From: Chaenocephalus aceratus
Taxonomy: Eukaryota; Chordata; Actinopteri; Perciformes; Channichthyidae
Assembly: GCA_023974075.1 (NCBI GenBank)
Contig: JAMFTG010000488.1
Location: 868,001-932,000, forward strand
Direction of reading: 5' to 3'
Length of the DNA: 64,000 nucleotides
In this document: in pieces, positions 12,601 to 23,900 of the stretch
Layout: each line of letters begins with the position of its first letter
How positions within the stretch are numbered: the first letter of the stretch is position 1
Position numbers and translations under genes: made by a program
Notes under the pieces: generated by a model
The model's database searches: none
The model's input: only the letters and a program-made list of their open reading frames with translations
Told to the model about the DNA's origin: nothing

Positions 12601-14174
12601 AGTAGTGCTGCGTACCGGTACGCCGAACCGGTACTGGACTTGTAAAAAGTTTCGGTTCAAGTCCAGTTAAAACCAGAACGTCGGGAACCGGTACTTGGAC
12701 TCGCAAAAAAACTAGCACTTAGGTATATTCTGGTGTCTGTGGTTATTTAAACATTCCCTGATAAAGGTTATTCAGCGTCAATAAATGAGTGCTCATCCCA
12801 GTGTGCTCAGTGTACAACATCACATGTCATTTCACCTTCGATTCACGGTTTGAAAGCGTAGCATTTCGCCACATGCTAATGCTAACCGGAAGTGAAGAAT
12901 TTTCAGAATAAAAGTATTAAGTTAATAGTGTGAACTTCCGGTTTTTTCAGAATAAAACTGATTTAAATTAGTGTATTTAATTCAAAATTACACCATATCA
13001 ACATTGATTTTAATTTCTAACAGTATGTACATCACTATGTATGTAGTATGTACTGTATAATGTACACATGTAGAGTTGTAGAAAAGACATGGTGTACAGA
13101 CAGTACAGTCACTACAGTGTAGCCTATACTGTATAGTAGGTGTGTAACAGTGTAATGCGTATAGTCTACTCTACACTCTACCTTTCAGCAACGCTTTAGG
13201 GATTTAGGCTCAGTCAGCTCAGGGACTGTTTGGTTACTTTAGTTTGGCAAATGAAATAAATGTTTGAACTTTGTAGTAGTTCACTGTAGTTGCTGTCATA
13301 AGTCATTTGTAGACTACGTGGCACATTTGTACTTTGTAGAGAAATGTAGACACAAGTTGGAAGGGAGCACAATAAACCTGATGAGTTTGAATTTGAGTTG
13401 ATTATGAGTTAATTTTCAATTGATAATTAGCTCACAATAAGTTCACTTTAGTTACTCGCACAACTTCACACAAGCCATGGGTTCAGGTCCGGACTTATAA
13501 GTCCGGACCTGAACCTGAACCTCTGGACTTGTGTCCGGACCTGAACCTGAATGTGAGTCCAGGTACGCAGCACTAGTTAGAAGTATCACATATGTGTTCA
13601 TGTTTCTAGGGAGTTCAACAATGATAGTGAATATCATCAGGACGACTCTGGGGGTCTTGATTCTGATTCTTGTGTTTCTCCTGAGTCTGTGGTCGAGGTA
13701 CAGCAATATAAATTCATCAGTTTAAACATCCTTCTTACGTGTTTTAGTTTACTGTTATGAAATCAAATCTGTATTTGTTGTTGTCCTTAATCCAGGAAGA
13801 AGAAAGCTCTGCGCTCCACCACTGAAGCACCTGAACCTGTAGAGATAGAGGTGAGAGAGACCGGACCTATTGACAACATTTCCCCTTCCTCAAAGCTATG
13901 CTGTGGCTCAGAAATGCAATGTGAAGAGAACTTGTGTTTAAAGACAACTTCCTGAGTTGAAACCAGTCATGAATTTAGCCAAGAAATAATTGGCATCAAC
14001 TTTAAAATATGAACAATGTTTTATAAAATCTTAAAGTATATGCGGGTTTCATGAACGAGGGTCTAAGGTTGTCTTCTCTCTCTTCATCAGTTGGACTCTG
14101 ATCCTGAGTATGAGAACGACTCACACACTGCAGCACAGACAGAGGACACAGAGGAGCAGGAAGACATGGTGTGA
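6652..14174 (+). CDS. CD22/Siglec-like Ig-superfamily receptor, copy B (complete, 7 exons)
   Basis: Exons by splice signals and homology to copy C: 6652-6721 (signal peptide), 9521-9868 (V), 9961-10170 (C2), 12194-12454 (C2), 13610-13697 (transmembrane), 13796-13850, 14091-14174. They sum to 1,116 nt (about 371 aa). Exons 1-4 end in phase 1, as usual for Ig domains. The V domain has the Siglec pattern: B-strand Cys (EMRC) paired with E-strand Cys (NICTL), not with an F-strand Cys, and an Arg in the F strand (EHRFRF) where Siglecs bind sialic acid. The usual F-strand Tyr is His. The C2 domain in exon 4 is typical (SVTLTC...YTWYKED...SGSYSC). The transmembrane exon encodes a run of L, I and V. 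The tail carries YEN, a Grb2-type motif, but no clear ITIM. It is a type I surface receptor, probably of leukocytes (inference). Introns 1, 3 and 4 are swollen by transposons. Confidence 0.85.
7496..9175 (-). mobile_element. L2/CR1-type LINE, 5'-truncated, in intron 1 of copy B
   Basis: The minus strand holds the C-terminal half of a non-LTR reverse transcriptase. A 312-aa open frame (9041-8103) starts near VPQGSVLGP, has YADDT, and ends FLFDKAYS. It is followed by a 3' UTR and a (TTGA)n tail at 7500-7520. The translated frame is identical, residue for residue as read, to the end of the 41.2-43.4 kb copy. The 5' end is truncated at about 9168. The flanks share AATTCA (7496-7501 and 9170-9175) as a probable target duplication. 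Near identity of two copies implies recent movement. Confidence 0.88.
10200..11217. mobile_element. Non-autonomous hAT element in intron 3 of copy B
   Basis: The ends are CAGTGGTTCTCAAA and TTTGAGAACCACTG. A perfect 8-bp duplication CACTAACA flanks it (10192-10199 and 11218-11225). The uninterrupted site is present in copy A at about 2036-2047. TIR sequence and 8-bp duplication identify hAT. It is 1,018 bp with no transposase. It inserted 22 bp downstream of the exon 3 donor. Confidence 0.9.
11530..11992. mobile_element. piggyBac-type MITE in intron 3 of copy B
   Basis: It is flanked by TTAA on both sides (11526-11529 and 11993-11996). The termini are TCCTTAGATGCA and TGCATCTAAGGG. Copy A retains the single TTAA empty site (about 2334-2340). 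Inside are repeated small palindromes of the form GGGTC...GACCC (for example 11545-11562 and 11935-11950). No coding sequence. Confidence 0.88.
12603..13575. mobile_element. Non-autonomous hAT-like element in intron 4 of copy B
   Basis: The termini are TAGTGCTGCGTACC and GGTACGCAGCACTA. The 8-bp duplication is GTTAGAAG (12595-12602 and 13576-13583). Copy C holds the undisturbed GTTAGAAG site (about 21270). The inner ends are rich in mirrored AAGTCC/GGACTT and ACCGGTAC motifs, giving strong hairpin potential at 13480-13560. No transposase frame. Confidence 0.9.
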
Positions 14175-14609
14175 AGTCCAGTCAGGTTAGAGCCTCCTGC
14201 ATCAGATCAAACCGGCCCACTCCACATTTAGAGTCACAGTTCCAGCTGTAACTTCACACAAAGTCTCTGTGATTTTCTTCAGACGCTCACCTGATGGAAA
14301 CAAAGAAGAAGGACGTTGAAATGTCCCTGTGGAGAGCGAGGCTGTGCAGGATGTGTGCGAAGTGGATATATTCACGTTCAACTCTTTTTATTGTCAGTTT
14401 TCAGCAGCAGCAGCTTGTAGGTTTAGAGAATGAGCGGCTGACAGCTTGAAGTGAATCATGTCGAGGTGTCAAACATGATTCATCGTTAAGACCAGCCGAT
14501 GGTCAGGTGCTCTATATTACTGCTTCAACTATGTGTACATGCTTATTTGTTATATGCAGATTTGTTGATATGACAAAAGTCTTGTCAAATTGTTTTTTAA
14601 ATTCCACAT

Positions 14610-14615
14610 AATAAA
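14610..14615 (+). terminator. Polyadenylation signal of copy B
   Basis: AATAAA lies about 435 bp after the stop codon at 14172-14174, in an AT-rich 3' UTR-like stretch. A T-rich segment and CTCATCAGTGTCTTGG follow. It is the only canonical signal close to the gene. Confidence 0.5.
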
Positions 14616-14699
14616 TAACTTTTAAAAATCCTCATCAGTGTCTTGGTTAATAGCTGTCCTGCTGACGGAGACAATTAAGTCTATTTAAAACAGAGAGAG

Positions 14700-16990
14700 C
14701 CTAAAAACATCACATTTCACTCCATGTACAGTTTAGAGAAGTGGGGAGGTGGAACTTCAACCCCGCTGCGGAACCCGTGGTGGGACCCCTGAGTCAGACG
14801 GTTCGTCTTGGAAACGCTTCATATCGGTCGGCCCGGGAGGTAAGAGACACACAGGGTTACCCCCACGCAGCACACCCTCCCGGCCATCAGAGTCGAACCC
14901 GCAGTTTGGAGGAACCGGCCGCCAGAGCACCGGCACGTGGACCGGGGGAGAAGACCCTCCGATGGCGGGTCGCGTTTGCCATTCGATCAGTGAGGTCAGA
15001 GGAGCAGAATGGACAAAATCCGTTAATGTACGGGTGAGTTGGGGGGGTGAACGGCTGGAAAAAGGCCGTGGGGGGGCACCCGGGACCGGGCAGTGCCCCC
15101 GGTAGAAGGAACCGGGTGAAACGGGCCAAAACCGAAAAAAAGAAGAAAAAAAAAGAACCAGGCAAAAGAGGAGAAAATGTAAAAAAGTGTCCGAAAATAG
15201 TGCCTCATAATGCGGGTAGAGTCCCCTGTCGACTCCCCTTGCATTCCTCCAGAGTCAGAAAAAGTCTGAGTTAACTTTTTGGAGAACCATAAAAAAGGGC
15301 TAAAAGTGATAAAAAATGTATCCGAAAATAGTGCCTCATAGTCCGGATAGAGTGCCCTCAAACTCCCCTTACATTCCTCCAGAGACCAGTTCAAAAACTT
15401 AAAGTTTGGTAAGAACCATGCTGGGGAGTCTCTAGGCAACAAATTCATCCGAGGCAGAGCGCACATGGAGCGGACACATTCCTCCATGAAGTGAGACAGC
15501 CGTTTTTCTCTGAGTCCTCTCAAAAACTGGGTTTCCGATTTCGTGCGGACAGTAGTCTGAAATGGATGAATGATTTTTTTTGACGGAGAAGGGGAGGCTT
15601 GGTTTCCCCTCTCCGTTGTAATTTGCAACGGGGGAGTGGAAAAGTGTCCGGGGCTTCGGCCGGAAGCGCCGACAGGTTGAGCTTTTTGGAGCCCCTCCTC
15701 TGTTGGCACTTAGTCGTTTTTTCAACAATTTTTTAAAACTTCATTTTTGATTATTTTAAGATATAATTGACCGTTTTCTTTACTTTTTTCTTCTTTCCAC
15801 GGGTGGGGGCGCATGGCAGGCCGCCTATGAGCTCCCAAATTCGGCCTGGAACCTCCAGGATTTGTGGGCTAAGCTCCATAAACTGACAAAGTCACCCAGA
15901 AATGTCACTTTTATAGCCCAAAATATATAATACAAATACATTTAAATAGTAAAAGGTACAATTGTGCTCCGAATTACCCGGCATTTGATTTGTATAGCCC
16001 CATGATAGTGAATACAAATCATTTTCATGGAAAAAAGTGTTAAAATGCCTGATTAAAGCATATGCAGGACCCCAGTGAGCTCCAGACTATGTACATTGTG
16101 TTTGAGAACCATGTTAATGATAACATAAATCATTTAAATGCAAAAATAATTATTACAAATAATTTTTAGGGGGACAACTGTGGAGAGGAGCCTGAAAATG
16201 ACTCTCCAGCACCCCAGAGAAGCAGGCTGTGAGACCCACAGAGTGCACCCAGAGAGCTCCTTGCAGCACATGGCTCCCCCACCCAGAGGACAGGCTGCTT
16301 CACAGCACTTTGTAACCCAGGAAAGCAGCTTGAATCGTGGGTACATGAGTGTTAAAAGTGCATTAAACTGTTTTAATTCAAATGCACATTTGACTGCACA
16401 AACAGCCGGTTATATGGACAGGAAACTGTCCATTTCGTCCACATTTAACTCATGAAATGTACAAGAAGATAAGTACAGCAGAGTCACCGCTGTTAGCAGG
16501 GTCTCAGACTCAGGCACATAGGCAGAGATCCAGGGTGATGCACAAGGCTTTTCTACCCAGCAATAAGTCTCTGAAAGGCGGGGAAAAGTGCTGTGAATAG
16601 AGGGAGAGAGTATCCAGAGAGAAGCGGGGTGTGAGACTCACAGAGACCCAGAGAGCTCCATGCAGCAGGTGGCTCTTCCACCCAGACTGCACCCAGAGAA
16701 CAGGCTGCTTCACAGCACTTTACAAGCCAGGAAAAGTGATTGAATCCTGGGTATACATGTTTTAAATAGTATGATACCTCCAGTGCGCATCACCGCATTT
16801 TACAAGCCAGCTGAATCCTGGGTAAACATTGTTTAATTGTTTTTAAATGTGTGGAACAGTGTTTTGTCACTTTCAAAACTCTCCCGTCATTGACCGGAGA
16901 AATTGGGTCGATGTTGTATTCAATCTGACCGTTAATATTCCAGTGAGACGATATGTACAATGACCGGAGTGATCCCATGTTAATTTTGTC
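14700..16990. repeat. Gene-free region with internal duplications
   Basis: 15183-15260 and 15305-15385 are diverged copies of a roughly 80-bp block (core CCGAAAATAGTGCCTCATA). 16195-16345 and 16600-16760 are copies of another block (core GCTGCTTCACAGCACTTT, then GAATCGTGGGTA or GAATCCTGGGTA), with a third partial copy at 16795-16840. Open frames such as 15709-15023 (-) follow these duplications and look like chance. No exon is supported. Confidence 0.5.
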
Positions 16991-17009
16991 CCAAAACCCG
17001 GAGCATTCC

Positions 17010-17056
17010 CTTAACCTTAACCTTACCCTTAACCTTACCCTAACCTAACCACGTCT
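17010..17056. repeat. Degenerate telomere-like repeat
   Basis: Imperfect CCTTAA / CCCTAA units lie next to a mirrored pair, GGGGACCTCAATTTTGTCCCC. It is a common interspersed fish motif, not a chromosome end. Confidence 0.5.
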
Positions 17057-17169
17057 TCACCCTAAAATTCATTATTCTTATGGGGACCTCAATTTTGTCC
17101 CCATAAGGGAGGCGAGTCCACGTGACTGTGTAAACAGATTTAGGTCCCCCCAAGTATAGTAATGCTAGG

Positions 17170-17170
<1 letters not shown>

Positions 17171-17266
<96 letters not shown>
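17171..17266. repeat. (CA)n microsatellite
   Basis: About 47 uninterrupted CA dinucleotides, followed by CGCAGCAGCAGCAG. Reading frames here are artefacts. Confidence 0.98.
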
Positions 17267-17268
<2 letters not shown>

Positions 17269-17410
17269 GCAGCAGCAGCCCACTCTCTCCTCCCATTGGC
17301 TCCCACATAACTGGAACCCTGGCTAAATGTAATGTAAAGTATGTCTGTGAATGCTCTCCTTATTCTCTCTCCTTCTCTCCTCTCCTGTGTTCCCCTGTGG
17401 CGCCCCCCAG

Positions 17411-17591
17411 TGGGCAGTGTGTGTTTCTATGGCCAGTGTTCGTACTACTGCTCCACGGAGCACGCAGTGTGTGGTCGGCCCCGCCTGATGGAGGCCTCCC
17501 TGGGGGTCCTGCTGCCCGACCCCTCCCTGGCCCCCCGCCACACCTGGAGGTCCCCCTGGAGATGCTCCTACAGCCGCAGCAAGAGGGCCAA
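17411..17591 (+). CDS. Orphan exon of a FAM20-family secretory-pathway kinase
   Basis: After a pyrimidine-rich tract and CCCCCCAG, a 181-nt exon reads (phase 1 in, phase 2 out) [18 protein letters not shown], then a short variable stretch, then [24 protein letters not shown]. This is the conserved Cys-rich insert of the FAM20A/FAM20C kinase-like proteins. It ends at CCAA|GTAATC, an acceptable donor. If read through, a stop follows at once. Neither neighbouring FAM20 exon (the catalytic segment after KRA, or those upstream) is visible within several kilobases. It may be a real exon whose partners lie outside the window across large introns, or a stranded duplicate. Third positions are mostly G/C, which favours past or present selection. 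Confidence 0.7.
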
Positions 17592-17689
17592 GTAATCATT
17601 GTAATAATAATAATTCATTACATTTTCTTTGTAGGTCCTTTCTGTCTCTTTGGGGTCATTTTCAGTACTTTTTTTTAGCCATCTCGAGT

Positions 17690-18090
17690 CCCTTAAAGGT
17701 ACCATGTCATGCTTTTCCGGTTATCACCCGTCCCCTTGTTGTTATGAAGGTTTTTATGCATGTAAACGGTCTGCAGAGTCAAAAAACCTCAAAGTACACC
17801 CTGTAGCGAGTAAAACTCTAACACAGAGAAGACCTGTCTGTGCTGCCCCAGAACGCCTCGTTGGAGATTTCTGATTTTCTTCCTGGGTACTGTGACGTGT
17901 GGATACCCAGAGGCCACACCATCTGCCAGCCTTTCACGAAACAAAGCTTCCCAAACCTTTCAGCGATTCATGCCGGATATGTACAGCGTATGGGCACTGA
18001 AGAACGATGCTGTTCCTGCTTTGTTTGGACCAGCGGGAGATTCGGGTACACAACCTGTAAGTATTCATTGTTGTTTGTGTATTTATGATG
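17690..18090. other. Unassigned repeat-like sequence
   Basis: The block starting AAAGGTACCATGTCATGCTTTTCC resembles the AAAGGTCCCATGTCATGC class of interspersed fish repeats. No supported gene. The frames at 17840-18095 have no recognisable domain. Confidence 0.35.
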
Positions 18091-18093
18091 TTT

Positions 18094-18260
18094 AAGGCAA
18101 GGCAAGGCAAGTTTATTTATATAGCACTTTTCAACGCAAGGCAATTCAAAGTGCTTTACAAAAAAAAATGAAAGACATTAAGCATTAAAAAAGAAAAGCT
18201 AATAAAATAAACATTAAGGAAAAATACATGGATAAAAGTTACAGTGTAGTCTAAAATATG
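18094..18260 (-). repeat. LINE 3'-end fragment (GGCAAGTTTATTTATATAGCAC family)
   Basis: AAGGCAAGGCAAGTTTATTTATATAGCAC and the following roughly 150 bases recur at 23908-24105 and 40889-41060. At 40.9 kb the same family continues into antisense codons for a LINE reverse-transcriptase C-terminus (AAFSYYAP.IWN.LPE). So these short copies are reverse-strand LINE 3' ends. Confidence 0.7.
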
Positions 18261-18480
18261 AATAGTTCAAACAAACAAGGTATCTACCACGACTGTTTCA
18301 ATGGGTAAACGTTTATCGGGCTACTAAGTTGGGATCATGGAGAAATGCTCTCCGCAGACCCATGCTCACAGCGTTATAAACCTTTTTCTTACTCAATATC
18401 AAGCCACACTTATTGTTTTTACTTCAGCTGTGAGTGTTTGTGTGCTCAGGATGAGTTTCGCTTGTTCTCGCTGTATCGCC

Positions 18481-18560
18481 GAGAGGCTCGTTGCTGCGAT
18501 CTGCTGCGAGGTGTGGACAGGCTTCCGCTCCTCGCAGCAGATCGCAGCAACGAGCTTCTC
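18481..18560. repeat. 30-bp near-perfect hairpin with 20-nt loop
   Basis: Left arm 18481-18510 and right arm 18531-18560 are complementary with one mismatch. The arms centre on CGTTGCTGCGATCTGCTGCGAG. There is no terminal duplication beyond the stem. It could be the centre of a foldback MITE or a transcribed hairpin. Confidence 0.8.
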
Positions 18561-18599
18561 AACGAGCTTCTCAACGTCCCGACCAATCAGAGCACACTG

Positions 18600-20850
18600 G
18601 GCTCACAGGGAGGGGGGGGGGGGGGCAGGAGCTCCAACAAGCTGTTTAGGACAGAGAGTGAATACACATACTTTACAGAGATGCTGTTTGAGAAACCACA
18701 CGGGACCTTTAAGATTCATGATTCAAGGCTTTATTGTCATGTGCACATTAGCAGAGATGGCAAAAGTACAGACATCCGTTACTCAAGCAGAAGTACAGAT
18801 ACTCGTGTTTAAAGGTCCTCTATTATACTCTTCTTCATCAATATATCACAGGTCTCAGATATATACAGAGCCTGTCTCTGATTGGCTGAAACACCAAACA
18901 GATCATTGCAGCATTACCCATAATCCCCTCTGTTTCAGCCCTGTTTCCAAAGTGCTGATTATCTGTCTGTTACTTTAGATGAAAATAAGGAGCCCCTCCC
19001 CACGGTTAAACATAACACAATGGTGCTCTAGGAGGAGATTCAGGTGATAGGGGGGGGGGGGAGGCTAATATCGTTATGACATCATAACGTGGCCAACAGG
19101 CTCCTCCAACAATGCAACATGAGTATAGGACATACAACTAATAAAACACATAAAACTGATCAAATAGTGCAAGAGAATGTTTAAGGTACCCCGTGATTAG
19201 TCCTCAAGCTCTGTGATTGGATGTTGGAGTGGCAGTGCGCGAAGTTTACACGGAGCGTCAAACAGCACTTTGAAATGGAATGAATCCCATCGACGGCACA
19301 CTAACCAAAACAGGAATCAAATTCAAATATCATATACACAACTACGGTGTAATTATGCAATGATGACAAACTTGGGTCATAGGTTCCTCAACAAGACATC
19401 TATCAATATGTGTGTACCTCCACCATTAAACTGTCATATTCTGCACATTTCTTATTCTATCTACATACATCTTATAAGAGTATAATTAATATGTATAATA
19501 TCAGTTAAAATAAGTGCTTCAATATAGTTAACTTTGCAGGAAAGTTGATTGTCAAGTCCCAAAACAAACCATGCAATATATTAAACGTTAAATACTTTTT
19601 CAGGCTTAATATAGATACCCCCAAAGCTTTTTGCTTACATGTATTTAAAAGAAGACCTAAAGTATTATTTAATGTATAAATAAAGCTTAATTAGTTTGTC
19701 TGTTTTGCACATCCTCCTATTAATATCTTTGTACATCCGGCACGAAACTGTTTTATTGTAGATATTATTTACAGTATCTTCTTGATATTTTCTATTCTAT
19801 ATTTATATCATTGACCTTCTACTGTCCTCCTATTTTGTATGTACTCTTAATATTTAAATGTTTTCATAAAATATAACACATTCAAAAGTGCTTTACAAAA
19901 ATGAAAGACATTAAGAAAAAGGCATTTTAAACAGTCATTAAAAAGCAACACAATCTACCTGCATTGCATTACTCTAAACGTGTAATGCCGTGCTTTAACC
20001 AGTAGGAGGTGCGGGATAAAAAGCTGTCAAGTTTACAGTGTTACCAAAATAAAATATACTGCTGTTTCCGGTTTAGTTTACGACGGATATATGATGTTAT
20101 TGTTTTGATATTTGTAACACAAAAGCGATGGAAAAAACCCACAGCAACACAGAAAAGATGGTCTTAACATGACCCAGAGGTCTAGTCGTTAATAAAGAAT
20201 AGTTTCCGGTCTATTCTGAGGCCCGATCTCTGCAGATAAATAAAGAACTACGCCAGATATGTAATATATTTAATGCAGCCGAGCCATTTATTACAATGCA
20301 TTCATGTGATGACTTTCAAAGAGCAAAGCAAGCACTGCTGAATAAAGTATGATTTTCTCTTTTACGAAACGTTTTGTAATGCAGTTGGAGGTCAACCAAT
20401 CACAGAGCTTGAGGACTGATCACGGGGTTTGTGAAGCAAAGCACATGGTGTAGTCCCAAACGATAGCTGAGGATTCTGGGTAGTGTAGTGTCTTCTGCCA
20501 TCCTAAAACTAAAAATATTTGTTTCTCTGAATCGAAGGGGAAAAATACAAAAGCATACACAATTTAAACCAATCAATGTTGTGTAATTAACAAGGATAAT
20601 CTGATGTGTTTGAGTTGATGAGTAGTGCAGGTATCACTGTAAAATCAATCGACAGTAAGGAGAATAGTTACTTCCGGGTGTAAAATCCTCCGTTATCCAA
20701 TGGGAATGGACGCTCACATTGCCTTTAAATGCCGCGGACATGGACCGATGCGGTGCTTCCCTGAGCGTCAAATACCGCCGCCGATGGGAATACATTGCAA
20801 TCAGTTGGAAGCTCTTTGCGTCCCTTTATGAAGAAAAAAAAAAAATCATA
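18600..20850. other. Gene-free region with inverted-repeat transposon remnants
   Basis: 18810-19100 resembles the TTTAAAGGTCCTCTATTAT fish repeat. 19193-19230 and 20385-20425 form an inverted repeat (GATTAGTCCTCAAGCTCTGTGATTGG and its reverse complement), with weaker inverted similarity at 19245-19295 versus 20755-20800 (GAGCGTCAAA...GATGGGAAT). This material lies where the last exon of copy C should be. No exon with YEN-type tail codons was found here. Confidence 0.5.
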
Positions 20851-20902
20851 TTTTAAAGTTGATGCTAATTATTTCCTGGCTAAATTCATGACTGGTTTCA
20901 AC

Positions 20903-23900
20903 TCAGGAAGTTGTCTTTAAACACAAGTTCTCTTCACATTGCATTTCTGAGCCACAGCATAGCTTTGAGGAAGGGGAAGTGTTGTCAATAGGTCCGCTCT
21001 CTCTCACCTCTATCTCTTCAGGTGCTTCAGTGGTGGAGCGCAGAGCTTTCTTCTTCCTGGATTAAGGGCGACAACAAACACAGATTTTAATTCCTAACAG
21101 TAAACTAAAACACGTAAGAAGGATGTTTAAACTGATGAATTTATATTGCTGTACCTCGTCCACAGACTCAGGAGAAACACAAGAATCAGCATCAAGAGCC
21201 CCAGAGTCGTCCCGATGATATTCACTATCATTGTTGAACTCCCTAGAAACATGAACACATATGTGATACTTCTAACTACAGATTGATAAATCACATTGTC
21301 AGTGTGAACCACCTCTGACACCATGGAGGTTCCTCCCTGAACACTGACATGTAGAATATGCTCGGGTTGCTTCATATTACAAAGTGAATCAGGTCTGGTG
21401 AATGTGGAGAACTTACCTGCAACAACACTCAGATGTAAGGTGGAGTTACTACGTCCTAACTTGTTCTGGGCTCCACAGGAATAACTCCCACTGTGTTCAG
21501 CTCTGAAGTCAGTGATGGTGAAGATCTGTCCTGAAGCTTTTGGAGAGTCTTCATCCTCCTTGTACCAGGTGTAGTTAGCTGCTGGGTTAGCATCACTGCT
21601 ACAGGTCAGAGTCACTGAAGTGCCCTTCTCTATCCCAGTAGAGGGACTCACTGACACAGAGGGGGGCTTTGGAGCATCTGGAGGAAGGGTATGGAAATGG
21701 AAAGTATTTCAAATATTAAAACATGTTATCACACATGATTGAATTTCCTTTTCTTCTGTATTATTGATATATTGTGATGTAGATCCTTGTGTTAGATTCC
21801 TGTAAACTGGCAGCCAATAACAAGTCTTTATTTATCTTGTCTACATCAACGACCCCACACATTCTTCTCCTTTTATTACAAGGCTTAGTTGAAAACTCGA
21901 TTCTGATTGGTGCATTTGGACATTTCAGAGGCTGTTAATACTCGCTAACAGAACGCTGCTAAGGATAACACGACTGTTGTTAAGGAGGATCAAGGGACTA
22001 TGTGCAGTCATATCAATCCGCAGAAAGAAGTCCGGTCGATTTAACGTCAGCCGTGGACAGCAAACATTTTCTCCATCATAAAACACAGAGTACTTTTTGA
22101 ATAGTCATATTTATATTGGTTGAGAGCACTGGCCAGTTTTAAAGACTTGGACATCATTTGTAAACACTTGTAACACTTAACATGTTTGCCTTATTGCAAG
22201 CTAATGTTCTTGTAGGACACTTGTTGTGTGTATCTTTATGGTTGTCTGCACTTATTGTTAGTCGCTTGTATGAACATTAAATTGATGTAATGAACTTCAG
22301 AAGACCCCGGTGACTCCAGTATGTCTGAATTTGTCATTGTATTGTAATGTCAGTGTGTATTTATGAGTACACTCACACACTGCAGGAGAGGGGAAGTCTT
22401 CATGTCCTTCCAAAGCACAAGAGATGTTGTCTCTGGGCTGAAACAAGCCTTTATAAGAAGATATCACCGTTGCTTTGATTTTCTCTCCGTTCTTGAACCA
22501 GACGTAGTTCAGAGAAGCAGCTGGACTGCAGCTGCTGTCACACTTCAGCTCTGCCTCAGTAGAATAGTTGTCGACCTTTGCTCTGATCACCTGCACCTGG
22601 AGAGCTGGACGTTAGCACAAGAAACAATAGTATAGCAGTAGGTCAGTAAGCAATACTGTGTACTGTGTATTTACATCAGTGTGTCGATCAGTACCTGTGA
22701 CCGTCAGAGTTGTTCCAGGTAAATCACTCCTCCATTCAAAGCTTAGTGTTTTGAATGTGAAGAGATACTGAGCTGAATCTGAGTCTCTCAGGTCAGAGAT
22801 CCTCAGAGTGGAGCGTCCTCTCTCTGTGTCAAGGATCTGAACACGGCCTTTATACTGGGAGTCTTCACTAAGTTCCTCAGGTTGAGAGGGATTCTGTCCC
22901 TGATGACTACGCTCAGGACTGAACCAGAATGTAGAATTAACATCGTCTTCAAAGCTGCTGTACGTGCAGGAAATGTCCACTGAGGATCCTTTGAAGGCAC
23001 AGATGCTTCTCTCAGTGTAAGTCACTCTGTTGCAGGTTTGATCAGTGACACCTGAAACATAAAAATATGTATTTCTTTCTATTTTTCAGCAATAATTTGA
23101 ACAGGAGTAAAAAAATGACCAATATAGTTCAAAATAAACCGCCACTAGATGTGTATGTGTTGATAGAAGTCTTTGGAGTGAACTCACACACTGGAGGAGA
23201 GGGGAAGTCCTCATGTCCCTTCAAAGCACAGGAATAACTGTCTGCCTTGTTCGGGTTGCTTGTATAATAAGATGTTTCTCCCTGGATTATTAGTCCGTTC
23301 TTGTACCAGATGTAGGGAGGAATATAAGATTGATAACAACTGTTCTGACAAGACAGCCAGTATGTATCTGATATGACCTGGAGATCTGGATTTATGAAGG
23401 AACAGGAATTGTATTTAAGACAAAAACTATAAAAACACATGCGTATTATTATTATATCCAAGACATTAATAAATAATTAACATATCATTGAGAATTGTTA
23501 CTTGAGACGGTCAAAGTGACGCCAGTCGAACCATCATATTTTCCATCTGGTTGGTTTGTTGTGAACCTGAACCTGTACTCAGCTGAGTCGCTCTCTGTCA
23601 GGTTTCTGATTCTCAGAGTGCAGATGTTGTTTTCACAGAGATCCTCGACACGACCTGCATACTCTGAGTCTGTGGTCAGATCTACGGGTTCACCATCTTT
23701 CTGTTTAGTGAACCAGAATGTTTTCTGTACTGTGTTTACATTTCCTCTCCATGTAGATGGGTATGTGTAGCTGCATCTCATCTCCACTGTTGATCCGTTC
23801 ACGGCACAGACCTCAGCAGAAGAGTAAATCACTCCCCAGCCATCCTGACCCTGACCCGCTGAAACACAGAGCACACCAGAAACTATAATCAAAGTTAATG

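Noticed and set aside
14741..15728. Overlapping GC-rich frames of 98-228 codons near 15 kb
   Set aside because: They run across diverged tandem blocks and homopolymers (K and F runs) on both strands, with no domain and no splice support. They are kept as a repeat region.
17010..17056. Telomere or chromosome end
   Set aside because: Units are degenerate, short, and internal to unique and repeat DNA on both sides.
17840..18095. Continuation of the FAM20 gene downstream of 17591
   Set aside because: The codons do not match the segment expected after the KRA position and lie in repeat-like sequence.
18337..18978. 213-codon frame over the hairpin region
   Set aside because: It crosses the hairpin and a G-run at 18611-18624. 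No domain, and composition typical of noncoding DNA.
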